Assembly (NCBI GenBank): GCA_963702925.1
Contig: OY969771.1
Span: 992,001-1,056,000, forward strand
DNA length: 64,000 bases
From: CAIKMD01 sp963702925
Lineage (GTDB): Bacteria; Pseudomonadota; Alphaproteobacteria; ATCC43930; CGMCC-115725
Direction: 5' to 3'
The notes under the pieces were generated by a model. That model was not told where the DNA came from. It searched no databases and worked only from the letters and a program-made list of their open reading frames with translations. Positions 18,656 to 27,599 of the stretch are shown here, one piece after another. Position 1 is the stretch's first letter; the number at the start of each line of letters is the position of its first letter. A program made the translations under genes and the position numbers.

Positions 18656-19384
18656 TTAGACTTTCTCGATAACGGCGAACAGGCGGAAGGCGAGCCGGCG
18701 GCAAAGGAAGCGCGGCAATCGATCCTCGATCCAGAGCACGGGACGCAGCAAGTATAACGGCATGAGGCTCCAGGGCTGAAAACCGCCGGAAAGCGGATAG
18801 GCAAAGCAGCTTAGCCATTCGAGCTGCCGCAGACGAAAACTCCTGAACCGCGTCTCGAAGCGCGTGCGGTGGCGGCCAAGGATCAGGGACGGGATCGCGA
18901 TGTTGGCATCGAACGGCGCGCGTTGGGGATCGGGAACACCCTCGGCCAACGGGTCGGCGCCAAGCGCAACCGTCTCTTCATGCACGAAGTGATAGACCGG
19001 CCAGCTCGCCCAGGTGACAGCCGGCTCGATCATGATCACCATGCCCCCCGGCCGCAGCACCCGCTCGGCCTCGGCCAGAAACAACGCCGGAAACTCGATG
19101 TGGTGAAGCACGTCGAAAAGAACGATGTTGGCGACGCTGCCCGCCGGCAACGGCAGTTTCTGCGCGTCCGCGACAAGATCGACGCCCGGGGCCGGCCGAA
19201 TATCCATGCTGAGCGTCGACGGCGCGAAGAGCTTGAAAATTCCCGACCCGCCGCCGATTTCGAGCGTCAGGCCGGGCCTTTGGACCGCGGTGATGCGTTC
19301 GTAGAGGTCTCGATAAATGGCCCGCAAGACGGGCTTCCGGTCCCATTGAAGCTTGTTCTCGAGCGTTTTTGGGTCAGGCTGCAA
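18656..19384 (-). CDS. Class I SAM-dependent methyltransferase
   Basis: 242 residues. Motif I is LTLEIGGGSGIFKLF, motif II SMDIRPAPGVD, and motif post-I PAGSVANIVLFDVLHH leads to RVLRPGGMVIMIEPA, a standard Methyltransf_11 layout. The C-terminal part (SGGFQPWSLMPLYLLRP) resembles polysaccharide-cluster methyltransferases that act on lipid-linked intermediates, but no specific substrate is known. It follows the methyltransferase-GT2 fusion by 4 bases on the same strand and is probably co-transcribed and coupled to it; together they suggest synthesis of a methylated lipid carrier or sugar. Confidence 0.85.
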   Translation of the reverse strand: MQPDPKTLENKLQWDRKPVLRAIYRDLYERITAVQRPGLTLEIGGGSGIFKLFAPSTLSMDIRPAPGVDLVADAQKLPLPAGSVANIVLFDVLHHIEFPALFLAEAERVLRPGGMVIMIEPAVTWASWPVYHFVHEETVALGADPLAEGVPDPQRAPFDANIAIPSLILGRHRTRFETRFRSFRLRQLEWLSCFAYPLSGGFQPWSLMPLYLLRPVLWIEDRLPRFLCRRLAFRLFAVIEKV

Positions 19385-19388
19385 CGGC

Positions 19389-20909
19389 TCAAAATGCCTT
19401 CAGCTTGCGCCACGCCAAGACCACCATGCGGGCCAAAAGCCAGCCATGACTGAACCGCGAGATCTGGGTTTCGCCGTAGGTTCGCTCGGCATACCGGATC
19501 GGCAATTCGGTGATTTTCAAATTGAGCTTCGAGGCGCCGAAAAGCAGATCGAAATCGCCGAACGGATCAAGATCGCCGAAGTAACCGCGATTGGCGGCGA
19601 TCCGCTCATAGTCGCTCCGTCGCAGCACTTTCGTTCCGCACAGGGCGTCGGTGATCCGTTGATTCAAGAGGTAAGAAAAGACCACCGCGAAAAGCCGGTT
19701 GGCGATGAGATTGAGGAAGCGCATCGCCCCATCGCCCATCGGATAGATGAGGCGCGTCCCATTGATGAGCTCTCCCTTGCCACTGACCAGCGCATGGTAA
19801 AATTTCCCCAGCGACTCGGGCGGAACCGTGAGATCGCTATCGAGTATCATCAGGACGTCGCCACGCGCCGCCGCGAAACCCTTGCGCACGGCATCTCCCT
19901 TTCCTTTCCCGTCCTGACACAGGACGATGATATTTCGATCGGAATACGCTTCCTTGACCCGGAGGCACTCGTCATACGTGCCATCCACACTGCCGCCCTC
20001 GACGAAAAGGACTTCGACCTCGGCCGGAAAAGCCGGCAACCGCCGGATCGCTTTTTCGATATTGCCGCGCTCGTTGCGACACGGGATGACAATGCTGACC
20101 GAAGGGAAGGTGTCCGGGGGCCGCGATTTCGGCATCGGACGCGCGACCACATAATTGCGCAGGCAGAACTTCCGGAAGAGCGGCAAAGGCGCCACAAAGC
20201 GATTGATCAGCGCGCCCAGTCCCAATAGCCGTCGCGGCACAAGCTGACGCCAATCACGCTTGACCATTTCAAAATCGGCCAGCATCAGCAGATTGATCGT
20301 GTCGTCGGTCGAAAGCCAATTCTGACGAAGTTGCGCCATCTTCAGCCCTAAATGCTCCGCAAGACGCAATGGCGGCTCCCAATAGTGAGAGTAATAGGCG
20401 ATGACGACGCGCGTCGCGGGGCTGCATAAGACGTGCAAATTGGAGAACAGCTTTTCGCAATCCTCGATCAATCCCACCGTGTCGGAAATGACGATGACAT
20501 CGAATGTACCTTCGATTTCGGCGATGACGCTGGCATCCTCGGCATTGCCAACGCGAAAGTCGAGATGCGGATAAAGCGCTCGCGCGGCTTCAACCATTTT
20601 CGGCGCAATATCGATTCCGACGCCACGCGCCGGCTCCAGCGCGGCGAGCAGCTGGCCATTGCCGCATCCGATCTCCAGAACGGATAGCCCGGCGGGCAAG
20701 AGATGCCGTGTGAAGGCGCGGTCTTGCTCATAGAAAAAAGCATTCTTCCGGAGCCACTGGTCCCGCTGCGGCGCAAGGTGATCGAAGAATTCTCGCACCT
20801 GGATTTGATAAGGCGTCAAGGAGCGCGGCGCGGCAATCCCAGCGCTCTCCCTCTCTGCCCCGTCGCCCGCGTTATACCGGCCAAGCACGCTCAAGCCGCC
20901 CGTCCCCAT
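19389..20909 (-). CDS. Fusion: class I methyltransferase + GT2 (dolichyl-phosphate mannosyltransferase-like)
   Basis: 506 residues with two complete domains. Residues about 30-240: methyltransferase (LSVLEIGCGNGQLLAALE, VGIDIAPKMVEAAR). Residues about 265-500: GT2 (VSIVIPCRNERGNIEKAI, MILDSDLTVPPES as the DxD, DALCGTKVLRRSDYERI), closest to DPM/undecaprenyl-phosphate GTs, with no C-terminal membrane pair. Such fusions are known. Combined activity suggests making a polyprenyl-phosphate sugar and methylating a partner, which could feed the GT-C enzymes at 13554 and 16655. ATG 20909 chosen; the open frame continues to 20993 but overlaps the upstream gene. Confidence 0.85.
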   Translation of the reverse strand: MGTGGLSVLGRYNAGDGAERESAGIAAPRSLTPYQIQVREFFDHLAPQRDQWLRKNAFFYEQDRAFTRHLLPAGLSVLEIGCGNGQLLAALEPARGVGIDIAPKMVEAARALYPHLDFRVGNAEDASVIAEIEGTFDVIVISDTVGLIEDCEKLFSNLHVLCSPATRVVIAYYSHYWEPPLRLAEHLGLKMAQLRQNWLSTDDTINLLMLADFEMVKRDWRQLVPRRLLGLGALINRFVAPLPLFRKFCLRNYVVARPMPKSRPPDTFPSVSIVIPCRNERGNIEKAIRRLPAFPAEVEVLFVEGGSVDGTYDECLRVKEAYSDRNIIVLCQDGKGKGDAVRKGFAAARGDVLMILDSDLTVPPESLGKFYHALVSGKGELINGTRLIYPMGDGAMRFLNLIANRLFAVVFSYLLNQRITDALCGTKVLRRSDYERIAANRGYFGDLDPFGDFDLLFGASKLNLKITELPIRYAERTYGETQISRFSHGWLLARMVVLAWRKLKAF

Positions 20910-20961
20910 AGCCACGTTATATCGCCGCCGCCAATGAAGGCCACGAATCCCACCAACTCGG

Positions 20962-21930
20962 TCAGCTTGGTCTGAGAAGCAGGCGAGAGGCAAGCACCTT
21001 TGCCATCTCCGGCCAGGTTAAACCGTGGCCTTTCTTGTACTCGTTCACCAACCAAAAGCCAAAGGTCGCCATCAAATCCCAGTCTTGCGGCCGCCAGCAC
21101 AGCACGCGAAACATGATCAACCCGAAGGGAGATAGCGCGCTCGGACATTCCCGGTAAACAGCGCGCACTTTACGATACTCAGGATGTTGGCGCATGAGAT
21201 CCAGCATCGCGCGAAGAACCGGGCTCTGGCGCACGGGGTCATGCATGGCGCTCGAGTAGGAGCCCGGATTGGCGCGGATCAACGCGAGCGTTTCGGGAAT
21301 GACGCACGCGCCGTGGCGATAGGCAAGCGCGCAAGCGAGAAACGAATCCGAATGCCACTCCAAAGCTCTCGGGAATCCGCCGAACGCGCGGATCAGATCG
21401 GTACGCAGAACCGCGGTGTTGCTGGCGATCGGCAGATAGGCGCGCTTCATGCGGCGACGGAGCGCCTCGGGATTGGCGTATTCCGGCAGATCGGTGATGT
21501 CGAAGATGTGCTTTACGGCAGGATTGACGGCAAAGTGATCGACCTCTTCCGTATCGCCTTGCAACACGCTGGTTTCCGAGAACCCCAAGCCCGCCTCGGG
21601 ATGCCGCGCGAGAACCGCCATGTTCCGCTCGAGGAAATTGGGCAACAGCCGATCGTCGGAGGCAGCCCATACCAGATAGTCGCCCCTCACCCGTTCCATC
21701 GCGCGCTCGACGGAACGTTGCAAGCCGAGGTTCACCCCGTTCTCCAATACCTCAAGCGTGGAATAGCGTGACGCAAAATCCTTGATGATGGCGAGGCTAT
21801 CGTCGGTTGACCCGTCGTCAATCACGATAATCTGGTCGGCGGGTCGGGTCTGCGCGCAGATATGACCGAGAGAATCTCGCAGATATTTGCCTTGATTGTA
21901 ATTGGATAAAATAACGGTGACGGTTGCCAT
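20962..21930 (-). CDS. Glycosyltransferase family 2
   Basis: 322 residues. GT-A start TVTVILSNYNQGKYLRDSL, nucleotide-binding QIIVIDDGSTDDSLAII, and an acidic site WAASDDRLLPNFLERN. The middle section (SNTAVLRTDLIRAFGGF) is typical of GT2 enzymes from polysaccharide clusters. A paralogue with similar ordering is at 42007-42978 (SVILSNRNHARFLPAAI, AAADDVYYPKLFE). Likely a cytosolic step in O-antigen assembly; sugar unknown. Leads the minus-strand series 21930 to 18656, with 52 bases to the fusion gene. Confidence 0.87.
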   Translation of the reverse strand: MATVTVILSNYNQGKYLRDSLGHICAQTRPADQIIVIDDGSTDDSLAIIKDFASRYSTLEVLENGVNLGLQRSVERAMERVRGDYLVWAASDDRLLPNFLERNMAVLARHPEAGLGFSETSVLQGDTEEVDHFAVNPAVKHIFDITDLPEYANPEALRRRMKRAYLPIASNTAVLRTDLIRAFGGFPRALEWHSDSFLACALAYRHGACVIPETLALIRANPGSYSSAMHDPVRQSPVLRAMLDLMRQHPEYRKVRAVYRECPSALSPFGLIMFRVLCWRPQDWDLMATFGFWLVNEYKKGHGLTWPEMAKVLASRLLLRPS

Positions 21931-22000
21931 CGGTGGCGTCTCTCAATCCACGTGAATGTCCAAAAGCGTCGAAGGCGACAACGTCGTCGATGCAGAACGT

Positions 22001-23221
22001 TTAGGCCGAATTTCCGAGCGCAGGCGCCGCCCACTCGTCCAAGCTTTGGCAAAACAGCGCGGCCAGCCGATCTGGCGTGCAATCCGCCGCGGCGCGCCAT
22101 TGTGCCACCCCAAGCCGCGCCGGCGTGCGACCTGCGCCCTCGACTTGATCAAGAAAGGCATAGGCACCGGGACGTTTGGCGCCCAACGCAACCAAGCCAA
22201 AAGCATCGAGTACGCCCAAATAGAAATCCGCGGATTGCGCAATGCCCACGGTCTCACAGAATGAAAAACCCATACTTTGCATGGGAAGTATAAATTTGGG
22301 GAGTTCCCAAGCGCTTTTCTCGGAGAACCGATTGAGCAGGCAGAAAGTCACTTGCCGATCCGCGCGGAGCCGTTCGAGCACCGGAAGCCAAAGCGCAAAC
22401 TGCTGCGGATCGGGTACGCCGCTCGGACCCTCGCCGATGCTAAAAGCGACCGAGAAATCGCCTGGCGCCGCAACCTTCATGACGTCATTGAGCTTTTTAC
22501 GGCAGGATGCCTGCAAATCGAATGTTTCTCCGCATCCCTCCGTATTCAGAATCGCGAGAAGCGGCAGGGATGGCGTTTTGTCAAGATCGAACTCGTCGTC
22601 CGCGCTTTTGTCTTTGCGCAAGCCGAGATCGACCATCGTCCCCGGAAACTCGTCGCCCGCGCAAACCGCGACGTTGCAGACGCCGCCGAGAAGCGTGCCG
22701 AAGGAAACGAGATCGATCAGGCGCGGATCGTCGAACCCCCTGCCCTGCTTCACCACGAGATGAAACGCCATAATCGGCACAAGATCCGGATATTCCGACT
22801 TCACATGTCGGTGCCATGCAACCAAGTTGCGTAACGTCTTCTGTTCGACCGGGCCATCGAGACGCGCTACATGGTTCGTCCGATCGACACTTTGCAGTTC
22901 ACGCAGCTTGATGACGGCCGTGGAACTGAAGGCAATACGGCGACAAAGACGAAGCACACTGCTTCCAGGCCCGTTCGGGCCAAGAAATCCGACGAGGCGC
23001 ACCGGAAAGTCGAAGCGCGTCACCTGTCTACGCCCGTCGAGGGCCACGAGAAGCGCACGCCCGTATCGCGCGGCCTCGTATGGTGTGATGAAACGACGGC
23101 GCAGCGCGCCGCCCGGCCGCGCAAGTCGAAGCACTATTCCGGCGAGCCACCGCGAACGCCAGTAGAGAAACGCGAACGGCCATCGCAGCCACGTCTGCAC
23201 GACGCTTGGCCGTGTCGTCAT
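22001..23221 (-). CDS. Protein of unknown function, coupled to 23218-24324
   Basis: 406 residues from ATG 23221, which overlaps the upstream stop as ATGA. The N-terminus is basic and hydrophobic (WLRWPFAFLYWRSRWLAGI), possibly a membrane-association segment. The rest looks globular; the C-terminal half ends with ETVGIAQSADFYLGVLDAFG followed by LVALGAKRPGAY, which resembles the donor-site region of GT-B proteins, but no family is recognised. Given its pairing with another GT-B-like protein it may be a glycosyltransferase partner. Function is not assigned. Confidence 0.6.
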   Translation of the reverse strand: MTTRPSVVQTWLRWPFAFLYWRSRWLAGIVLRLARPGGALRRRFITPYEAARYGRALLVALDGRRQVTRFDFPVRLVGFLGPNGPGSSVLRLCRRIAFSSTAVIKLRELQSVDRTNHVARLDGPVEQKTLRNLVAWHRHVKSEYPDLVPIMAFHLVVKQGRGFDDPRLIDLVSFGTLLGGVCNVAVCAGDEFPGTMVDLGLRKDKSADDEFDLDKTPSLPLLAILNTEGCGETFDLQASCRKKLNDVMKVAAPGDFSVAFSIGEGPSGVPDPQQFALWLPVLERLRADRQVTFCLLNRFSEKSAWELPKFILPMQSMGFSFCETVGIAQSADFYLGVLDAFGLVALGAKRPGAYAFLDQVEGAGRTPARLGVAQWRAAADCTPDRLAALFCQSLDEWAAPALGNSA

Positions 23222-24324
23222 GCGCCCGAGACCTCTCTTTGACCTTCGTCCAGAGCCGACGACCGGCATGGCGGATTGTCGATGCAACTCTGCCGTCGGG
23301 CGAGATTGGCCTTCATGTCGATCAAGGCGAGGATGCGCTCGAACAATTCCAGCATGCCTTCCGGGGTCTCGCGCTGCCAAGTCAGGATCTGCGTTTTGGC
23401 GGCGAAGGGGTAGTGCTCATCTCCGATCTCGACGCCCGCATACGCTGAAAAATAATTTTCGATGTTCAAGGCCAGATAAGGAATGTCGCTGAATGTCGCG
23501 TAGGTAGCAAAGCCGCTCGATGTACCAATAAACATGTCTGCATTTGCGAGAAGCGCCAGCTCATGCCCAAGGTGGAGGCCCCGCGTCCGCGGTATGAAGA
23601 CGTTGGGAAAGCGCTGCAGCCTGTTCTCCCATTCGACAAAAGCGCCGACCGGCATGAAGACGACGTTCGGGTGCTTGCTGGCGACCATGCGCATGAACCG
23701 ATACCAATCCGACAGGACGGCGTCGCGATAGAGCACCACAGGCGCCGACGTAAGAGAACTCTGACGCGGATTGAGGATAACAACGAATTTATCCGGAAAA
23801 TGTGCCGCCAAATATCGCTTGGCCCAGCCATCATAGCCGCGGGGCGGATGAAGTTTGGGAATATAACCATGCTTGCGATAGAAAGCATTTATCGGCGCGT
23901 GACCGACCGGATAAGTCTGGTCCATTCGAATATGCCGCGCGATACTTGGCCAAGTCGGTTGTCCGCTGAGCTCGAAGCTTTGCAGATTCAGATTCAGTGT
24001 TACGCGATCGCGAATCAGCCGGAGCGAGCGCAGCATGGGCGTGCATAAGAACGCCGGGAGCAAATGCTCGAAGTAGTAAATGTAATTGCCGGGGTTTATG
24101 AAGCCCTGGGCGGGCGCGCAAGGCCGGCCGGGGTCGATCGCGAGGATCAGATCGATGTTCGTCCGCCCCGCCTCGATTGCTTCGATGGCCATCATGATCT
24201 CGGCGATAAGCGTGTCGCCGAGCGCGTAATGCTGGTAGACGAAGTCGAGGATGCCTACATAAGCGCCGGGATCGGGCCGCTCGAACGCCGACCGCAGACA
24301 CCGGTATTTATCTTTCAGCCACAC
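23218..24324 (-). CDS. Putative GT-B-like polysaccharide biosynthesis protein
   Basis: 368 residues from a GTG with GCGGAG six bases upstream. The N-terminal part starts LDFVYQHYALGDTLIAEIMMAIEAI, similar to GDxL-type openings in GT9-like proteins, and the C-terminal part has LLANADMFIGTSSGFATYA with SDIPYLALN, as in the nucleotide-binding half of GT-B enzymes. VILNPRQSS occupies the position of the linker strand. I call it glycosyltransferase-like by these patterns only. ATGA overlap with the following unknown gene and a 31-base gap from the upstream GT suggest a three-gene unit. Confidence 0.62.
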   Translation of the reverse strand: MWLKDKYRCLRSAFERPDPGAYVGILDFVYQHYALGDTLIAEIMMAIEAIEAGRTNIDLILAIDPGRPCAPAQGFINPGNYIYYFEHLLPAFLCTPMLRSLRLIRDRVTLNLNLQSFELSGQPTWPSIARHIRMDQTYPVGHAPINAFYRKHGYIPKLHPPRGYDGWAKRYLAAHFPDKFVVILNPRQSSLTSAPVVLYRDAVLSDWYRFMRMVASKHPNVVFMPVGAFVEWENRLQRFPNVFIPRTRGLHLGHELALLANADMFIGTSSGFATYATFSDIPYLALNIENYFSAYAGVEIGDEHYPFAAKTQILTWQRETPEGMLELFERILALIDMKANLARRQSCIDNPPCRSSALDEGQREVSGA

Positions 24325-24355
24325 GCTATCTCCGCCCCCCCTTCGATGGCCGCAT

Positions 24356-25555
24356 TCAGGCAGCAGCGTAAGCGCCAAAGTGACGCGCGATCGACTCGAC
24401 GTCCTCTCGGCCGATGCGTCGGCCCCCAGCCAGTGCCTGCGAAAGGAAGCCGTAATTGAAAACAAGCTGGTGACCGCCCATACCGGAATTTCCGTCTTCA
24501 AGCACGTAGTCCGCGCGCCCGAGGGCTTCGAACGTTCGACTCCGCGCGGAAAGAGGAAGCTGGCGCAGAGCGGGCGGCGGGACCTTCCAGCTCGCCTCGA
24601 TCCGGGCTGATATATCCGCACCTGATTTTCCGGCGATATGCTCGTCGATGATCGTGTCGAGCGTCGGCAGCGACAAGATCGGACTTACGTAGCGGAGATG
24701 AATTACGTCGATAATCTCCTGCAATCTCTCGGACGCATAGACGGCGTGGATGCCAGGTTGCGACATCAGGGAGTTTACGATCGCGTCACGATAGGGGACG
24801 TAGTGCTGGAACAGCGACGATGCGTCCTTAGCCACCATCTCGATGGGATGCCAGTTCGAGCGCACATGCGATGGCCCCGTGCTGCGCGCATAGAAGAAAT
24901 CGTTGATTCTTGCCACGCCGCCCGCCGCCACGACAAGCGCGGACTGAAGCAGTTCATGGAAAAGGAAGGCCCGCATCTCGGCCGCTCCGGTGATCGACGA
25001 CAGCAGCACTGGGGTACGATAGAGCGCATAGAACATCGCTTCGTAGTTTCGCATGTGCGCCGCAAGCCGCGTGAGGGCATTCTCATGCACAATGGTCGGG
25101 CCGTCGTAGAAGGTGTTGAGAATCCGGTATTGCTCATTTTCATCCGAGAAATTTAGGTACAGGCCGTGAGCAGCCACGAGCGCAGCATTCACGTTCAAAA
25201 GAGCAATGCATTTTTCGACGCTCTCGACGAAAATCAGATCGTCGTCAGCGCAAAAAGAGCAGTAGGGCGTCTGCACCTGCCGGAGGCCGTCGACGACCTT
25301 CAGCGTTGGTTGTATGGTCGGCGGATATTGAAGATGCCTTATGTCGAGCTTGGCCGCGGCGACCGACGTCGCATTCGCGGCGAAAATTACTGGCTCGCTG
25401 GCATCGAGAATGAATATTTGGTGTCGGAAGTCATAGCGCTTGAGATAGGCCAGCAACCGTCCCAGCTGCGCCGATCGATTGAACGTCGGGATGACGAGCG
25501 TAAAGGCGTGTGTGGCGCTCAATGTCGGGCCCCAGAATATTTGGCGTTTGGACAT
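24356..25555 (-). CDS. Glycosyltransferase, GT2-like (copy 2 of 3)
   Basis: 399 residues, same family as 12273-13436 and 35840-37087. HAFTLVIPTFNRSAQLGRLL, then YCSFCADDDLIFVESVEKC with the metal-binding acidic cluster; RSNWHPIEMVAKDASSLF and a C-terminal QLVFNYGFLSQAL segment follow. The closest in-window match is copy 3 (shared YEAMFYALYRTPVL/YQAVFYAIFRTPVL). Its start lies 37 bases inside the 3' end of a degraded acetyltransferase gene, so expression may once have been coupled to it; no good ribosome site precedes ATG 25555, and TTG or later starts are possible. Confidence 0.82.
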   Translation of the reverse strand: MSKRQIFWGPTLSATHAFTLVIPTFNRSAQLGRLLAYLKRYDFRHQIFILDASEPVIFAANATSVAAAKLDIRHLQYPPTIQPTLKVVDGLRQVQTPYCSFCADDDLIFVESVEKCIALLNVNAALVAAHGLYLNFSDENEQYRILNTFYDGPTIVHENALTRLAAHMRNYEAMFYALYRTPVLLSSITGAAEMRAFLFHELLQSALVVAAGGVARINDFFYARSTGPSHVRSNWHPIEMVAKDASSLFQHYVPYRDAIVNSLMSQPGIHAVYASERLQEIIDVIHLRYVSPILSLPTLDTIIDEHIAGKSGADISARIEASWKVPPPALRQLPLSARSRTFEALGRADYVLEDGNSGMGGHQLVFNYGFLSQALAGGRRIGREDVESIARHFGAYAAA

Positions 25556-26080
25556 AAGAGTTCGAAATAGGCGACTTCCCAGGAGTCAGCTAAACCGCCT
25601 TCGGCCGCCGGTTCATAGCGTGTGAACCCCGAATTGCGCACGACACCAAAAGCTTCCCTGCGAGCAACATACATTCCAAGACTGAGAAAAAGACGAATGG
25701 ACGGAATATTATCGGCGAAGATGCGTGTATAGAGGCGGGAAACGCGCAAATCAACTAAAAGCCATTCCAACAATATCCGCTCGGCGAACGTCATGAGGAA
25801 GCCATGACCGTGCCTTTCGCCTCGGATAACGGCATCGAGTTCGGCGCCGTCGGGACGGATATTCTTGGCGCCGCATTGGCCGATGGGCCGGTCGTCCGCA
25901 TCACTCAGGAAGAACACGATCCGACTGGGGCTGTCAAGAATCGCTCAAGGCCAGCCCCGCGATCTATCGTGGATACTTTCGAACTGTGTGTAATCGGACT
26001 CGCGGTTCTGGTTTCGCCAGCGGCATAAGTCATCAAACAAATCATCATTGTGCGCGTCGCCTGGTTAACCTGCCTTATGA
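25519..26080 (-). pseudogene. GNAT acetyltransferase, disrupted 5' half
   Basis: The intact 3' part (25519-25917) encodes the GNAT core: RPIGQCGAKNI, LRVSRLYTRIFADNIPSIRL and SLGMYVARREAFGV, as in RimJ-like sugar N-acetyltransferases. Reading upstream in the same frame, IHDRSRGWP is followed by an in-frame TGA at 25945-25947, and before that the typical DLCRWRNQNRE segment is visible. Still further upstream the coding sense shifts to another frame (IIRQVNQATRT) near 26047-26055. One nonsense and one frameshift make this a likely pseudogene, or a sequencing error pair. An alternative is a short protein from GTG 25917, which would lack the first third of the fold. Confidence 0.7.
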
Positions 26081-26569
26081 TACCGATCGGCCATTCGTGC
26101 AGTACGAGTGGGCGGGAGCACAGGCACGAGCGAGACTGCACCGACGGGCGCCAGGAAACACCAGTAATCCGGCGCGCGAAAGGCAGCTTTGGACGAAGAT
26201 AGATCGAGCTTTAAATCAGATCGCGGAACTCCTATCTGAGCACGAACTCCTCGATCGCGCTGGCGCCAACTGTGACATCAATCCGCCGGCTATTTCACGA
26301 ATCGCACGTTCAAAATAGCCGGAAGGCCACGGCAGGCCAATTTCAATAGCAGCCCGCATGGGCGACACGCAATCGGACGAGCACAAGATAACCCATCCCT
26401 TAACCCAACCCGCCCGATGACCTACCGCCGACCTACTGGGGTTCTCATCGGGGCACCAGAAAAAATCTGCGATGGAAGACCCTATAATCGCCCTTGTAGG
26501 CGACATATAATTCGCGGCGATAAGTTAGGTTCTTGCGTGTCACCAAAGGAAATACACCATGAGGATGCC
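26081..26569. other. Intergenic stretch without a convincing gene
   Basis: About 490 bases between the degraded acetyltransferase and the second CmcI-like gene. Open frames on both strands are short, without ribosome sites or recognisable domains. The base composition is more AT-rich than the flanks, as expected for a recombination scar. The promoter for the gene at 26570 should lie here, but I cannot place one. Confidence 0.45.
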
Positions 26570-27322
26570 ATGAGCACCCCCGACGACCGGGCGGAGTTTG
26601 AAAATAGCCGGCGCCGCCAATCGCTGGCTCTCGGCAACGATGAAAAGGCGTTTCGGCTAGCGCTTGATGCCTTGGTGGCAGCCGACAAGCACGATTACGG
26701 CTCTCTTTGGACGTGGATGGGGTTGCCTATTATTCAGCTTCCGGCCGACGTCATGGCCACGCAAGAGGTTATATGGTCGACGAAACCGGAGATTATCATC
26801 GAGACTGGTGTCGCGCGCGGTGGCTCCCTCGTCTTCATGGCGGCGTTGCTCGAACTACTCGGCCGAGGTCGTGTTATCGGTGTCGATATCGACATTCGGC
26901 CCCATAATCGCGAGGCCATCGAGATCCATCCGATGGCGCATCGAATTTCACTGTTGGAAGGTTCGTCCATCGCGCCCGCAACAATTGCGCGCGTGCGGGA
27001 ATTAATACCCGCCGGCGCGGCGACGATGGTCATCCTCGATTCCGATCACAGTAGAAAGCATGTGCTGGAAGAACTGCGCGTTCTGGCGCCACTCGTCACG
27101 AAAGGGTGCTACTTGGTTGTCGCCGATACTGCGCTCGGCCATCTCGACGTGGACGAGACTCCACGCAAGCGATCAAAAGTTCTTTACAAAGGCGATGAGC
27201 CCTTGACTGCGTTGCGCGAGTACCTGAGCGAAAGTGACCGATTCGATATTGACCCCGTACTCAATGGAAAGCTGATTCTTAGCAGTTCACCGGGCGGGTA
27301 CCTGCGCTGCGTCAGATCCTAA
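26570..27322 (+). CDS. CmcI/rhamnosyl O-methyltransferase family protein (copy 2)
   Basis: 250 residues from ATG 26570 with GAGG nine bases upstream. Paralogue of 10932-11690: WTWMGLPIIQLPADVMATQE, EIIIETGVARGGSL, VIGVDIDIRPHNR and VILDSDHSRKHV align without gaps around the SAM site. The C-terminal 40 residues differ (VLYKGDEPLTALREYL), so the substrate may differ. Lies alone in the AT-richer segment, 277 bases before the next gene. Probably an O-methyltransferase for a glycan sugar; hydroxylation is the other historical label for the family. Confidence 0.85.
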   Translation: MSTPDDRAEFENSRRRQSLALGNDEKAFRLALDALVAADKHDYGSLWTWMGLPIIQLPADVMATQEVIWSTKPEIIIETGVARGGSLVFMAALLELLGRGRVIGVDIDIRPHNREAIEIHPMAHRISLLEGSSIAPATIARVRELIPAGAATMVILDSDHSRKHVLEELRVLAPLVTKGCYLVVADTALGHLDVDETPRKRSKVLYKGDEPLTALREYLSESDRFDIDPVLNGKLILSSSPGGYLRCVRS

Positions 27323-27599
27323 GAGACTGGCGATCACATTCGCACATTCGCTGCGACACAGACTATCAAAAGCCGTTCATCTGCTTCCAACTCGACGCAT
27401 CCCCAAACAGTCTCAAACGCCCCAAAATTCCAAAACGCTTCTAGAATTATACAAGATATTGACATTCGTGACCGCATCGTCGTTTACCCATTTCTGGCGC
27501 CGGGTTATTGTTAAGTATCATATTACCTTTCAACGCAAACTCAAATGGTGCCTGATCTGACCGTTGAACACCTAGCCAGGAAAGAGTACTTCTAGCGAA

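Noticed and set aside
26216..26506. Minus-strand 96-codon frame in the scar region
   Set aside because: No ribosome site, no domain and biased composition; treated as non-coding.
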